DNA from: Gaertneriomyces semiglobifer
Lineage: Eukaryota; Chytridiomycota; Chytridiomycetes; Spizellomycetales; Spizellomycetaceae
Length of the DNA: 64,000 nt
Reading direction: 5' to 3'
Assembly: GCA_025558075.1 (NCBI GenBank)
Contig: JAHLKF010000007.1
Coordinates: forward strand, 1 to 64,000
The notes beneath the pieces were generated by a model that was not told the origin of the DNA, searched no databases, and was given only the letters and a program-made list of their open reading frames with translations. Of the stretch, positions 42,801 through 55,223 are shown one piece after another. Position numbers and translations under genes: made by a program. Within the stretch, counting starts at the first letter, position 1; each line of letters starts with the position of its first letter.

Positions 42801-43919
42801 GTTGATGTGTCTTTCGCTTCTCTCTCTCTACTCTTCGCTCTCCTCTAGATTTAGATCTATATCTATGCACCAGAACTGCCGTTGTAGCCGGCGTTCGTGG
42901 TTGTGATGCCACTGATAAATGCTACCGAAGCGACGTGTGGCAGCAGCTCGCAACAGGCTCCGAATCCCCCTCCGTGCTTCATTTGACACTGCCTTCCAAC
43001 CAAAGTCCGTTGGCAGTTTCACACTTCACTCGACCCATGTGCAGGCATGCCGCGCATTCAGTTGCAGTGCCTTGCTTTGTATTCCCTACTCGTTTCCAAT
43101 TGAATTCTCTGATGCGATCCAATAGCTAGTCAGCAATGCATGGTTGAGGGATGATCCTTTGCATTGTCTCATGTATTTGCGGATGCATGTCCAATACATC
43201 TAATAAGTCCATCAAAACTTGGGATTAACCCCTGGTCAAGCGGAATAATATGCAATTTCGTCACTTACAATACAAGTTACAAGTGGCGAAGAGGGGTGCT
43301 ATTGCCATTGGCATGATATCTCAGATATTGGCATGTCGACGTTCCTATGATTGACCGTCGGTGCACTGCTGCCACGCTGCGCTGGAAGAAGTTATGCAAC
43401 ACGACCACCAACCTTAATTAAAGTGCGGAAAGCACCAACGCCCAAAACGCCCCAAGCGATACAACCTGCAAGTTTTCAGGACCTGCCATTTTACATAGCA
43501 TTGGAAACAAAGGGTATGAACTTATGAAAGGGTTTCTTTTGGCTTTGAGATTTTCTGCTGATACGACTTGTATACCTGTTAGTCGAGGTTGGCACACTCA
43601 CTCCGGCGGTTCCAAAAAAGAGGATACGTCAGACGACAACTCGATTGGGCAGGTAGGCGTCTCCCTCAGTGTAGCGAGCATTGGCTTGGCTTTTGTAGTG
43701 GCTTCCCAACTCCTTGCAGCGAGGTAAAGTCTCATCTGCGATGGTCTGACCGAGTCAATCCCTCCAACGGGTGATAATACATCACCTCATCCTCATGGAA
43801 ACCACAATGCACGAATGGTATAACTGCCAAAGAGGGCATGCTCGAGTGAATCCTGATGGAATGGTGATGACAGAGAATTCCCACCAACTGACCGGGGATG
43901 ATACCGGCTGGCGGACAAC
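42801..43919. other. Gene-poor stretch
   Basis: Short open frames only. AT-rich around 43130-43270. I recognise no gene, RNA or repeat; the left part contains the promoter of the secreted repeat protein. Confidence 0.4.
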
Positions 43920-45508
43920 CTATACAAACAGGAACTTTTGTGGTTTCGCTGAACCCGGCTTCGAGGTACCTGACCTCCCCGACCCAGGAACTTTTCCGTG
44001 AGCATGGCGACGGTCCATGCAAGAGGTCCGCTGGATGATCGTGAATGCAGATATTAGCCAAGTTGTCCGTAGATAGAATTGTGAATACCGACAAGCCTGG
44101 AAGAAAACGTAAATTGGATGATAGGTCACTGTACGTATCTTACGAAACATTGACGTGTCATCCGATTTCGATTTCCCTTCCATCTTGTTCTGGAATCGTT
44201 CCATCTCTCCGTGGCTCGTGAAGACTAGAGACCAATTAATCTCGGCTTGGCATCGGAGAACGTTTTCTTTGATAAGAGTGGCTTGATGGCGACGCAGCTA
44301 CCCTGGCACGGTTATAATCGTCTTGCGCTCAAATCAGAGCTAGCAGATCAAAATACTGCAATGTCCATGATGGCTATGGACATACCCTTCCACTATGCCG
44401 GGCGTGATGATAGCATCCGCGGTCAGCATGCCACCTACGTAGTACTTGCTCTTTTTGAGGACAAGCTCTTGTGGATCGCCTGACTTACTCCAGTGTACTC
44501 GCGCCTTGACCCGACGTATTTGAGGGCTATGTGAAGGAGCGCAAGTGTGTAGTGATGAGCGGTAAATGGTTCGTCTGTTACCGGACCGATTGTCCACATC
44601 TGCTGGTCCGGCCTGACCAAGTACCGACGAGGCCGCTTGTAAGCCAAAAGCAGCACTCTCGCAGCTGTATTTGTAGCCTCCCTTCTCCAGTTATGTAACG
44701 ATCACCATATTTCAAACGATCTTCCTTGAATGTCTTCCATTGGTGAAGATTTTCCATCTCACGCCAGTAATTCCTTTGAGTAGAACCGCTTCATACGTTA
44801 CGGCCTTCATCATCTTATGCAATTCCTCCTGCTGGCTGTTTCATCGTCCACCGTTTCGGAATGGACGAGGCTGCTTTGATACTGCAGTTTGAGCTGCCAG
44901 TATATCTCAATACGTTCGTCACTAACTTGCTCATCGCTCTCTCCAGATCCTTAGACACAGCGATGCCTGAGGACGGACTTGGCTTACCTGTCCTGACCAA
45001 AAGGTCCTTCGTCATCATCTCTTGTAAGGCGCCTGTGTTGTGTTCAAGCTGTCTAATGACCGGTGGGAAAATGCCGTCTCCAGCTTCATGCACATATGCA
45101 TAACCGTCACAAAGCAGTTTTCTAGTGAGTACTTAGGGTACAGTAAGCGGTTCCGGTGCGGTTCCAACATCTTACCGGGCTTGTGGGTGCTTGCGGAAAA
45201 GGGCACGAATTTATAGGGTGAGGTCCTCCGAAAATGCCGTCCACGATCATGACGCTTCGTTTCCCGGTTTCCGCTACATGGACGATTAACGACTGCAGGT
45301 GCTGGTGACGGTGTCGTTCTCGCCAACCGACAAAAGTATGGTAACGCAAAATGTTCTCACCGGGAAAGTGACATCTGGAGAGTGATTCCTTTCCCAATGA
45401 TATCAACCTTGAACGACATTCTGGTAAGGCATCGGACGCACTCGCGTAGCACTCTTCTAACGGCCAACATCCAGCATCGAACATAAAGGGAATAATGCGA
45501 TGAAACAA
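43920..45508 (-). CDS. Multi-exon gene of unknown function with very short introns (structure partly resolved)
   Basis: Several minus-strand segments fit together only if 38-41-nt introns are removed. Clear joins are the introns at 44950-44987 (38 nt), 44665-44705 (41 nt) and 44451-44488 (38 nt), each GT-AG with matching phase. Coding segments include HEAGDGIFPPVIRQLEHNTG, ERIEIYWQLKLQYQSSL, KGITG (or similar) followed by EDRLKY, AARVLLLAYKRPRRYLVRPD, TAHHYTLALLHIALKYVG and SKYYVGGMLTADAIITPGIV. An upstream segment (45508 to about 45170, with ETGKRSVMI) and a downstream one (ERFQNKMEGKSKS, near 44200) probably belong to it, but their junctions are ambiguous. No family is recognised. A degraded gene cannot be excluded, because not all joins are certain. 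Confidence 0.5.
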
Positions 45509-46575
45509 ACGAGTGGCATCTCACCTACCGTGGGAAGGGTAAATCCTTACAATTCCGATTGGTTGGCCCCAAAATCCAGGATATAGTGACAAAGAAGCTC
45601 TGTCGAAGCATGCTGGCGTGAAATAGAACTGGAAGATGGCGGCTGTCGAGTGGGTTCTCGTTCGTCATAACTCACAATGATTGTTTGTGTTCCTCAAGAT
45701 CAACCCAGGTTTAGCACGCACGGTGCCGTAAGACCAGAAGCTTGGCGTGACAGCAGGTTCCATAAGCACAATCATGAACTTTGGTGTTGACTCTTCCTTG
45801 CATGGCCCCAAGGCTGCTTGCTCCAGCTGGCATCAAGATCAGCTGCTCAAAGTGAACGTCGTACCCTTCTTTAGTGTGGGTGAGAGAAGCAAAATTTGGA
45901 AGATGCTATCCACGAGCGCAGGCGGGCCCAGTCCATGGGCGCTTAGGACTACCATCCAGGAAGCAGATGCGTAACGTTCACATCTACAAGAATGCAAATG
46001 ACAACAAACTTTGTGTGAGAAGCAGCACCACACTTGTAGCGTGTGCATAGGTAGGAAGGGCAATGTCGCTTCTTAGTCCAATGTAAGCCCAATGGGAATC
46101 CAACCTGAAGCGATGCAAAATTTGGGTGATGCTACCTGCGAACACGGGAAGCGGCCGTTTACATCCTATTCACTTATAGCGAGTTCGTACTCGTGCCCGT
46201 GTGAAGGCTAGTAGCATCTCCAGGAAGTTCAGGTCCCTGCAGTGACCCTACGTCTCCCATCGCCGGGCGTCCCCAGCGTTAATTGGTGGCGGGCCACTGA
46301 GATATTTACCCACCCCCGTCAGATCTGCATCGGACCTTCAAAGTCACGCAAAAATCACGGGAGGTGCTTACCTCATATTATAGCTGCTATTAGCAGCCAT
46401 TCCAGGCGATGGGGCCCGTTGTTCTTTGCTTTACTCTGCGCTGCTCGTGTCAATTCAATGTGTGATTGCGTACGTGTGAAAATCGGTGTTCTCGCATGGC
46501 AGGTCGCGACGCGTTTGTTCCAATGCTCTGCGACGAAGGGTACCCTTTGAGGTGTTTCCTATGTAAAACAAAGAC

Positions 46576-46656
46576 GCCGCCATAGCCGAGCGGTCTAGAC
46601 CTGGGCATCTTGAGCGCTGTAAGGCCGGGAGCGCAAGTTCGATTCCGGGGAGGTGC
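46576..46656 (+). tRNA. tRNA-like sequence or decayed tRNA (A and B boxes, poor stems)
   Basis: The A box TAGCCGAGCGG (46583-46593) and B box AGTTCGATTCC (46636-46646) match the RNA polymerase III promoter consensus, with 53 bp from box to box, as in type II (Leu/Ser) tRNAs. A TTTT run follows near 46690. But the acceptor strands (GCCGCCA and GAGGTGC) and the T-stem do not pair properly, and the D-stem has one mismatch. It is therefore more likely a tRNA pseudogene or the head of a SINE than a working tRNA. Confidence 0.45.
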
Positions 46657-47288
46657 ACTTTGCAATGATGGATGCCCTGGGCTCGGTACTTTTGTTATTG
46701 TCGATTACTCGGACCGTACATATATATAGAGTAGATAGAGTACTCGTACAGTACAGTAAGTAGGCCATTGTGTTGATTCATTCATCTTCATGGGTGGCCG
46801 AGCCAAGCAATAGGATGCGCTGAGGTATACAGAGGCAGTGAAAAAACATGGGGAGTAAATGCGAACGGTCGCAAGCAGCGTACATGAAGCTGCTGGCGTT
46901 GTGTACTCCATGCCCGCCATGGCGATGTTGATACCACTAGGCACACAATCAAACAGGACCTCCTCAACCAAATGAAGACCGGCTGCTCTGATTAGGAGGA
47001 TTGGATTTTGAAAAGTTGGGAGAAGTCAAGAGGGCAGGAAGTGGTGTTTACAATTCAAATATGTATATTGAGAAAAGCGATAAACAAATTTTATAGATTC
47101 TATCTTTCTGGACCAGTTGGTTCACTCCCAAAAGAGCTACTAACAGGAAACGCCACGAGAAGGCCGTCCAGAGTTGGTTTCCTACTGTCAAGCCCATTGG
47201 ACTTGCCACCGAGTGTAACGGTCGCTTTGCTCGGAGTTTCACATCCAGCTCCCGTCGATGTATCGGTAGACGGACGTCGAGGTGTCCG

Positions 47289-47560
47289 GTAGGCGGACGG
47301 GAAGAATCCCATCGGCGTACGTCGAAGTATCCGGTAGGCGTAGTCCAGTAGTAGGCGGACGGGAAGAATCCCATCGGCGTACGTCGAAGTATCCAGTAGG
47401 CGTAGTCCAGTAGTAGGCGGACAGGAAAGAATCCCATCGGCGTACGTCGAAGTATCCGGTAGGCGTAGTCCAGTAGGCGTAGTCCAGTAGTAGGCGGACA
47501 GGAAAGAATCCCATCGGCGTACGTCGAAGTGTCCGGTAGGCGCATGTTGAAGTGTCCAGT
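47289..47560 (+). repeat. 62-bp minisatellite, four units
   Basis: Units begin at 47289, 47351, 47413 and 47490, each starting GTAGGCGGAC and containing AATCCCATCGGCGTACGTCG. The first two are 62 bp; the third is 77 bp because a 15-bp block (GTAGGCGTAGTCCAG) is duplicated inside it. The fourth degrades at its end. Minus-strand frames through it are simple translations of the repeat. Confidence 0.92.
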
Positions 47561-48822
47561 AGTTGTCGTATGTTGAGGTATCCGGTTGTCATATATAAAT
47601 TATACAGGATTGGAAGCGAGAGGGAGAGCGACGGGAGGGGCCCTTTTTATATCCGAGAGGCCTCCCCCAATTCTCGTCGTCGCCGACTGAATTGAATGAC
47701 GGATTTCGCTGCGGAATCGGATGCCATCGGAAGATAAACAGACCCCAGGCCCGGGCCAGGTCCAGATCCACCTCGGTGACGTTGACGCCCTCCGAATCAC
47801 GGCATGCAAAGGTTCACTTAATCAATGCACACTCGCGTGCGTGCCTGCGTGTGCAAGCGACGCGTAGACGTTGATGTCCGACCGGATTTTCACACAGACA
47901 TTTCGCGCACGATAGACAAACATCTCGCTAAACAAACCTCACAGCACTTGATAGTACAGAAGATACTTCTGTTTTTGGCCGTGCTAACGACGTTGCAACG
48001 AGGTAGATTGGTTGAGAATTGGGCGAGTTCGAGTATGTGCCATTTTGGATGGACTCCAAACGCCTGTTGTGCCAGAGCGCGTCCGAATTGGTTTTTGGTA
48101 CCTGATCCATCGGCACTGGCCGGAAGCGGCGGAAACGCATGGACGGGGAATGATCTCTTTGGAAGCCGATTGCCCTGACGTTGCGGAGCGTGTGGTCTGA
48201 ACGGTCAGTCATCGCTGGTCACGCTTTTATGATCCGTCGTGGCCGTCGTGGCCGTAAGCTGGCAGGAATGCTTACGCATCAAATAACATCGAATTCGAAC
48301 GGCGAGAGGCACCTTATGATGTGTTTTCCTGGAGCATTTTCTATATTGATTCTCTATTTACATGGCACTAGCAGATGCCAGCTTCGTTTCTGAGAGGCAT
48401 TACAGAGCAGACACACACAAGGCTCATTCTGCGGAGGGCAAGAGGCAAGACCAATGAGAAAGAGTTCATCAAGGTTGCAGTGGCTGAAGTGGGGCGATGA
48501 GGAAGCGTAAACACGAATGCGATCGCCTTCGTTTTCCTTTCGTTCCGTACTTCTCAATTTGCACTTTCTTGCTGTTCCCGGTGCATTCGGAGTGTAACTT
48601 GTTCATCGGCAGTCTTCACATTCGGCGTTGCATTCCCACGAATCTTCGGTCTCTCTCGTTCTGTACAACCTTTTCCAAGCTTCCTCTGCCTTATGTGCGA
48701 CCCGCTCTTCTGCCTCCCATCAGCGGTCTGCTGTGCTCGTTTATGCTCTTCAAGGTATCTATACAAAGTCTAACTTCTAAAATTCTATGAGATCTATGGC
48801 GAATGAATTATCTGATAACGAC

Positions 48823-51694
48823 CTACGTTCCGGTGTTCACCTTCGAGGAATCGTGGCGCCATGAAAGGAAAAGCGTCTGTATGTATAGGAGCCCAGCGAT
48901 GACAAGAAAGTATCCGATATGGCTAAAAAAAAACGACGAGTTAGCAGAACGTCGTGAGCAGGTTCTCCGTGGCCACTCACATCCAAAAGTGCTTTGTCCA
49001 CTCCAACCAGGCAGTTTCCACCACTGTCGCGCTGAGGGCAACTGTTTTACCAACCGCAACCTTCAAGGAATAGCTGCCCCATGGTATTCTCATTGCCCAC
49101 TTTGAAACATCTTCATCCACTTCAGTGTCTTCAGCTTCGGTCTGCGTATGTTCGTCCATGGTTGCGACTCCACTCGCGGCGTCCCTGGCTTCCAGTCGCT
49201 TCCAAACATGCTCGTGCATCTTGACCACCCGTTTGACATCTACTTCACGTTCCACACGCTTTACGCTAATGGTAGAGAACGACCGTGGTTGCGGCAGCAT
49301 GCTATCCTGGTAACCTGCTTGCACCTCCGAAGTAAAGTCGTACTCGGGTATCATCCCGAAGACTACTTGATAGAAACGCGGAAGAACATGCGCTTGTAAG
49401 GCAGCGGCCATTGCTTGCGCCGGCTTATCTGGCGAGGGGTCCCCTTTTGGCAACATCGTCCGAGTCCCAGGTGGTAATGCCGAAGACGTGGCTGATGCCG
49501 ACGTTGATGTACTCCCATTCTTTGGTCCTGCCTTTACGGAAGCGGCAGTTGAATGCTTTCCCTTGGCAGCATGCTTCTCTTTTCGCCACGGGTGCATTTC
49601 ATAATAGTCCTTTTCGTCCGCGCTCTCGTCAGGTGCAAGAGCGTGTCGGATATTGCCTCGAATGGTTTGTCTAAACTTCTTCAAACGCCTTCTTAACCTG
49701 CTGGCAACATTTCCTCTACGTCTTCGTGGTCGCTGAGGTTCCTCGTCGGTATTGTACAATGAATCGCACGCTTGTGAGATCGTAGATGAATGAGACAGCC
49801 TTCCATACACCGCGTGGTCTGTTGAACGGCGGTTAAGATCATCCGCCTCCATGTCGGAGACGACTCCATGACCTTTGTCTTCTGACGCACTTTCCACGTC
49901 TGCATCATGGTCGAAACTGGTTTTCATTTCCGGTAGCGCGCGTTGTGGGAGTGGAGTGGCCAGCTTTACTGTGTGCCGCTCCAACGAGATGCCAACTTCA
50001 GCTTCATCGTGATTGATGACCATCGTCGCCGATCCGTACACGCCTGACGAATCAGCAAAGGCCTCATCATAGCTGACATCAATATGCGCTTCGTTGTGAT
50101 GTATCACGACGCTTCCGACAATGGTATCGTTATCTGCAGCAACGCCAAACTCCTCCTCCGAGTGCACAATGACAGTGCCAAAACTTGTTGCACTTGTAGC
50201 CGACGAGTTTGACAATGCGCGAGGTTTGATCGTCCGTACCATACTGGCTGAAGCTGATGCAGAAGCTGATGCCCTTATGCTTTCAATCGGGTTACGACGA
50301 ACCATGCGAGATTTCTCCGCTCTGGTAAAGATCACTCGATCTGGCTTTGCGTAACCAGACTTTCGGATAAAGTCGCGCTTTGTGACAATGTCGACGACCT
50401 TTTGTATCAGCGGCCTTCGCAGCTCATCCGTATTCGACAAGCCAACGTAGCGCTCAATGAACGAATGCTTAAGCAAATCAGCTGCCGAAGGTCTCTTTGA
50501 AGGGTCCTTTGTCAGACAGGACGCAACAAAATCATTGAATGCGGCTGAGTATCGTTGTGGCTCTGTTAGGGTCGGCGGCGGCAAAAATGGGATCTTGAAC
50601 ATGGCACGCATGGGATGCACATCCGCATGAGGAGGAACACCCTCTGTGAGCTCGATGGCAGTGATCCCTAAGCTCCATATGTCTGCCCCAGTGCTATATT
50701 CTTGACCAGTTATCACTTCCGGACTCATCCAATACGGGGTACCAACGATGGAATTCCTCACGCATATGGTTTGGGTGAGTTTCTCAGAAACGCCAAAATC
50801 TGCAATCTTCACCACCGCATTTTCTGTGAGAAGAATGTTGGCACATTTGACGTCCCTGTGGACAATTCCTCGCCTATGTAGAAACGCCAGCGCTTCCACC
50901 GTGGCTGCCAAGATGATGGCGATTTGCGATTCGGAAAATGTCGATCCTGTCAGTTCGAAGCAATCAGCAATGGACCCGGCAGCACAGTAATCCGTAAGTA
51001 TCTGTTAATGACAATTAGGAGCTTCATGATGTGTCACGTAGGCGCAACATTTACGCACCCATATAGAATCATCATCAACATTGCAACATCCATAATACTG
51101 TACGGTATTTTTGTGCCGACATTGCCGCAGCATGTCGATCTCCTTCTGAATAGATGTGCGATCGTTCATTCTCCCAACCAGCACTTCTTTCGCTGCCATC
51201 AAAAAGCCTGTCTGCTTCAATACGACTTTGTACACAGCTCCAAACGCCCTATGACACATCGAACGGTCAGTGAAATCAGTGAAACAACCGATGACTGCAG
51301 AATGGTTCTGCGCCTACCCTTCGCCTAGCTTTTCTTGCACCTCAAACATTTCCCTTGGATTCCCATCTCCAAACCAATTGAAGTCTCCGTCAACGTGAAG
51401 TTTTCGTTCTAGGTTAAAGGGGACACCGATTCTGATTTTGTCACCCTTCCTTCGTGTTGGGCTAGCTGCTTTGTAAGCTGCCGGTGTTGGTTTGGGTGAG
51501 GTTGGCGTACTTATCCTTGGTGCCTCCGAGGATGGTCCCGTCAATATCGGTGCACCTCCCGTGCCCTGCGACGAACCTTTGCCACGCCGTCCATTGGCGA
51601 TGGCAGAAGGCGACTGCGGTGAATGTGGTGACGGATCTGAAGAAGAATTGCTTCGTGTACTCGGTGGGGTGTCGGCATTCATTGAAGCGTCCAC
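48823..51694 (-). CDS. Ste20/GCK-type protein kinase with C-terminal membrane anchor
   Basis: Four exons (51694-51318, 51248-51059, 51001-48981, 48922-48823) encode 895 residues. The N-terminus is Ser/Pro/Thr-rich, then IRIGVPFNLERKLHVDGDFNW, which looks like a degenerate CRIB (Rho-GTPase-binding) motif. The kinase domain (about 118-375) has KLGEGAFGAVYK, catalytic Lys in MAAKEVLVG, IVHRDVKCANILL, KIADFGVS and GTPYWMSPEVI, typical of Ste20/MST/PAK kinases. The rest is acidic and disordered, with a Lys-rich block and a C-terminal helical region ending SLKVAVGKTVALSATVVETA. The last exon, after a GTGAGT donor and a T-rich acceptor, adds IHIGYFLVIAGLLYIQTLFL and a short Ser/Lys tail: a tail anchor. 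Without that splice the protein would end at 48977 with no membrane segment. Confidence 0.85.
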
Positions 51695-53932
51695 TCAAAT
51701 ATTGACCCGAACAAGATGTTGTACGCTCAAGGTGCTATGGAAGCCATGCAAACCAAAGAGTTGTCGGTCTTTCTGCCCGCAGTCGTTAACGTTCTTGAAG
51801 CAAGGACCCTGTCCAGCACGTTCATGCCGTTGCAAGAGATGTTGTTCCAAGTAATTCTCGGTTCATTCAAAAGGCAGCTGGATTTAAGGTTGCGGGAACT
51901 TTTCGAGGTGAAAATGAACACGACTGTCGCAAAATGTTTCACGAACACAGATTTTGTGAATTTTGACCATAAAACATCAGTTGGGCGGGCAGAAGAGTAG
52001 ATCCGAGCCGCATGGCGACCGTCGACCGAGGATGGTTGGATGCATAGAGTGCATAGATAGAGCTGGCTGATTTGGGTTTTGGTGGAAATGGATGGTGGGT
52101 ATTCGACGTATATCACCGAGTCCTAATGCTATGCCCGCCAGCTCTGACGGACTCAGAGAGTTGCACCTATCACTTCTATAAAAGTACCAAGATATGAGCT
52201 TCAGACCCATTGCTTTGAGAGGGATGCGAAGCCGGAAACAAGCAGTAAAGCTGAGACGTTGTTCGAAACGGGATCAACCGTGTGATGATTCCTTTTTTAG
52301 TTGACGCAGGTACTGCGAACATTTCCAATGAGGCTACAGAATCCCGCATGATGTAAAGTTTATTTTACTCGCCGCTTCACAGTATTGCCAGGTAATACCA
52401 CTCCTCAAGTATCCACGAAAACGATCCTCAACGCTGTCGACGTCCACCAGATCAACAAACACAATGCCCGAGCAGCCAGTGCATCAATTGCATTCTCATG
52501 GCGTAGAAACGGTTACTAGCTATACAGGTGCAATGATCTCCTTCAGGGAAAGCATGCTGGTTGGTCTGGATCCCGATGCTTACCTAGTGCCGACCATGGT
52601 CAGGCGCATGTCGCAGAAGCGCATGTCTCATTATGTGATTGTTTCAGTAGATCAATGATGAACGCTGTTGTCATTTGAGAACGCAGTTTGCAAGTTGGTG
52701 CTGCAGGCAACTGCATGGCAATGGCAATGAAGCAAACTGGGCCGTCATCATGGTGATCACTAGAAAGTGACATTGATATGCTTCAGTTGTCGCTGTAATC
52801 TGAAGTGTCCACGATAGAGTCGAAATCAGCACCTGCAGAGCCGCGAGCGACTTCATGAGCACGGTAGACAACCAAGAAGAGGATCCGCCGGCGATGAAGA
52901 GACAATGGCTGGGCATGGCAGGTGAAGTAGACCTGGATCCACCGGCGGCAGACTGCCAAGAGGGAAGCAGTCTTACGCGATTCCCAACTGTTGAAGAAGG
53001 ATGAGCGGGAGAGGGAGGACTACCTCTTCACAGACGCGCTGAGCACGCCATGCACCTGGTACTGGTGCTCGTGTGAGGCTCATCTAACGCAAATGCGCAA
53101 CCCAAATCGCGAACAATTGAAGGGTACCTATACCATCTCACGGGTGGGTGGCGTGAGAATTAGGATAGTAGCCGCACAAGCTACTGGATGATGGGCGCCG
53201 CGCATTGACCGCACGAGGTCCCACTAGTACTAATGCATCCCGTCATGTGTCCCTCCGTCGTCCATTACTCGAAGTTTGATTCATATGTAAAGGTCATTTC
53301 AAACTCAAAGTGCTTCTCAAAACAAAGTGTGAAAACGTTCCACTCACGCGTTCCCATGTCCAAATGTGAACCCTAACTCTGATGACATAATCCTCCGACG
53401 CAGCACGCGACACACACGCCGAACGCGGGCCGACCGAGCGACAATGACATGACGCAACAGCAGCAGCTTGTTTCTGTGCTTTTTTGTTGTTTGGATGTTA
53501 CTTTGATGGTTGAAATGATGGATGATAATATGGGCCTGGGGCCGAGAACAGAAGAGCGGCAGGCAAGCGCCATTTGCCATTGCAGCATTGCTGTCAGCGG
53601 GTGTGTGTGAGTGAGTGTGGCAGTTATCTTTTGCCCAACCGTCATCCATCATCATGTTTTTTAATGAGTACACGAGTGGTCAGCCAAAGTCGCAGTCACT
53701 GTCACAGGACATGACAGGGCCGGGAACAATTACATGCAGGCACGTAGCTGCATTGCAGCACGCGGCGATATAAAAAGGGATGTGGGGCGTCTCCGTCCAC
53801 CTCCTTCCTACTCAGGGCTGGTACTTCAGAACCTTTTTCAGATTTCATTTTTCCAGTAACTTGCTTCTCCTACTCCAAGCAGTCATCCCCTCCATACATA
53901 GCTAGTTAGGTAGCTCCCCCCACAGAGGAAGG
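51695..53932. other. Gene-poor stretch upstream of the kinase and TspO-like genes
   Basis: About 2.2 kb. A plus-strand open frame at 51716-52000 and a few others are short and unrecognised. T-rich and poly-purine microsatellite-like parts occur near 53460-53540. The right end has a TATA box (53769-53776) for the next gene. Confidence 0.4.
53769..53776 (+). promoter_or_regulatory. TATA box of the TspO-like gene
   Basis: TATAAAAA lies about 157 bp before the ATG at 53933 in a GC-balanced region. A pyrimidine-rich stretch follows (CTCCGTCCACCTCC), as often seen near fungal transcription starts. Confidence 0.5.
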
Positions 53933-54865
53933 ATGACCTCCCCATTACTCCTGAAGGTGTTCAACACCATCGCATATATCTTCTTCTTATCTTCATCCGT
54001 TTACAACGTAGTTGGACCGGACGGGAAATATGACTACGGATCACATCCAACATATTTAACGCCGGCCCCGTTTGCCTTCGCCATATGGGGTTTGATTCAT
54101 TTCTTGTTCCTGGGCTTCGTCATTTGGCAGGTATGATTGTACAGTCTCCCTCTTCACCCACATCACCATGGGACTTGCAAGGCTCACTTTCATCACGCAG
54201 TGGTTTGGCGATTCGGATGATGTGGTGACAAAGGGATATGGAGGCTACTTCATCATTGCGGCATTGCTGACATCAGTATGGCATGATTACTGGGTATGTG
54301 TGCGCCACCTCCGTTTTACGCTACTCTGCCGTGCTGAGGTTGACTTTGATGGATGCTTTAGGAATCAGGACATCTTGTGTTGTCGCTCATTGTGCTCTTG
54401 TTCGCGTCTGCGTCCATCACCGTTATATACCACAACCTGCGATCATTACCACCGAAATCAACGGCGGAGCATATCTTCGTGCACGCACCCATTTCTCTTT
54501 ACCACGGCTGGTTGATCTTTATCGGCTGGTTAAACATCTTTGCCGTCTTTACCAGTGTAGCAGACCCCGCTCACCCTGACCTGCTTCACCGCATTCTGGT
54601 CTTCCTGGTAATGCTTCAACTCACGGGCACGGCTGTTGCCTACACAGAATTCCGCAACAAGGAGATTGGTGATGTGCCTGGCGCTCTCACCATTGCTTGG
54701 GCGTTGTTTGGAGTCTCTGCTCAACAGCAAAGCAAGTTTATCGAAGTGAGTGCCTTGGTCATGGGAATTGTTGTTTGCATGTATGCGTTCCGACCCATGG
54801 CCAAGAGTCGGGGCAGTATTGGTGAGCGGCAACCGCTCTTGGGTGAGCCAGAAGAACAAGTTTGA
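53933..54865 (+). CDS. Multi-pass membrane protein, TspO/MBR-like
   Basis: Three exons (53933-54130, 54201-54293, 54362-54865) give 264 residues. At least six hydrophobic segments are seen: FNTIAYIFFLSSSVYNVV, FAFAIWGLIHFLFLGFVIW, YFIIAALLTSVWHDYW, LVLSLIVLLFASASITVIY, LYHGWLIFIGWLNIFAVFTS and LLHRILVFLVMLQLTGTAVA. The PAPFAFAIWGLIHFLFLGFVIWQ pattern, with Trp-rich TM ends, is like TspO/MBR-type or related tryptophan-rich sensory proteins, found in bacteria and several fungi. The last 40 residues are polar with a dileucine-like RQPLLGE motif, which suggests endosomal or vacuolar routing. Its ligand is unknown. It is convergent with the arrestin gene. Confidence 0.7.
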
Positions 54866-55223
54866 GCGTTGTCCACCAGCCTTTTTTTGGAGAGGATACG
54901 AGTACATATGTATAGGAGGACCGGTTGTTTTATGTAGTTACATTCACACGATATGTCAATTTTCTTTGTTGGAAACAAGTTGACGTTACTCATCAGCAGC
55001 CCTGGTGTCATTCCTTGTTGCGGGCGACTACATATTCAAACATTTACATTCATCTCGGCCTCCTCCTGTCACGCTAATAGCTTGTCCGCAAAACAGGTTT
55101 AATTTAAAGCGATCTTGTTCATAGTATCAGATTCTTTGTCTAAGCTTCCATTTTCACGTCGAATAAAACAAAAGGAGTTTCCTCCGACGGCATATCTTGC
55201 ATGATTATCCGCCTTCTTCGCGA
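54866..55223. other. Intergenic between convergent genes
   Basis: A 358-bp stretch, AT-rich in parts (for example near 54940-54960), containing the 3' ends of two convergent genes. No motif is recognised. Confidence 0.4.

Larger units (their letters stand above)
45509..48822. other. Gene-poor stretch holding a tRNA-like relic and a minisatellite
   Basis: Over 3 kb with only short shadow frames, interrupted by the tRNA-like sequence at 46576-46656 and the tandem repeat at 47289-47560. No recognisable gene. AT-rich microsatellite-like sequence (TATATATA) lies near 46720. Confidence 0.45.

Noticed and set aside
46576..46656. Functional tRNA gene
   Set aside because: Acceptor and T stems do not pair; only the promoter boxes fit, so it is listed as tRNA-like only.
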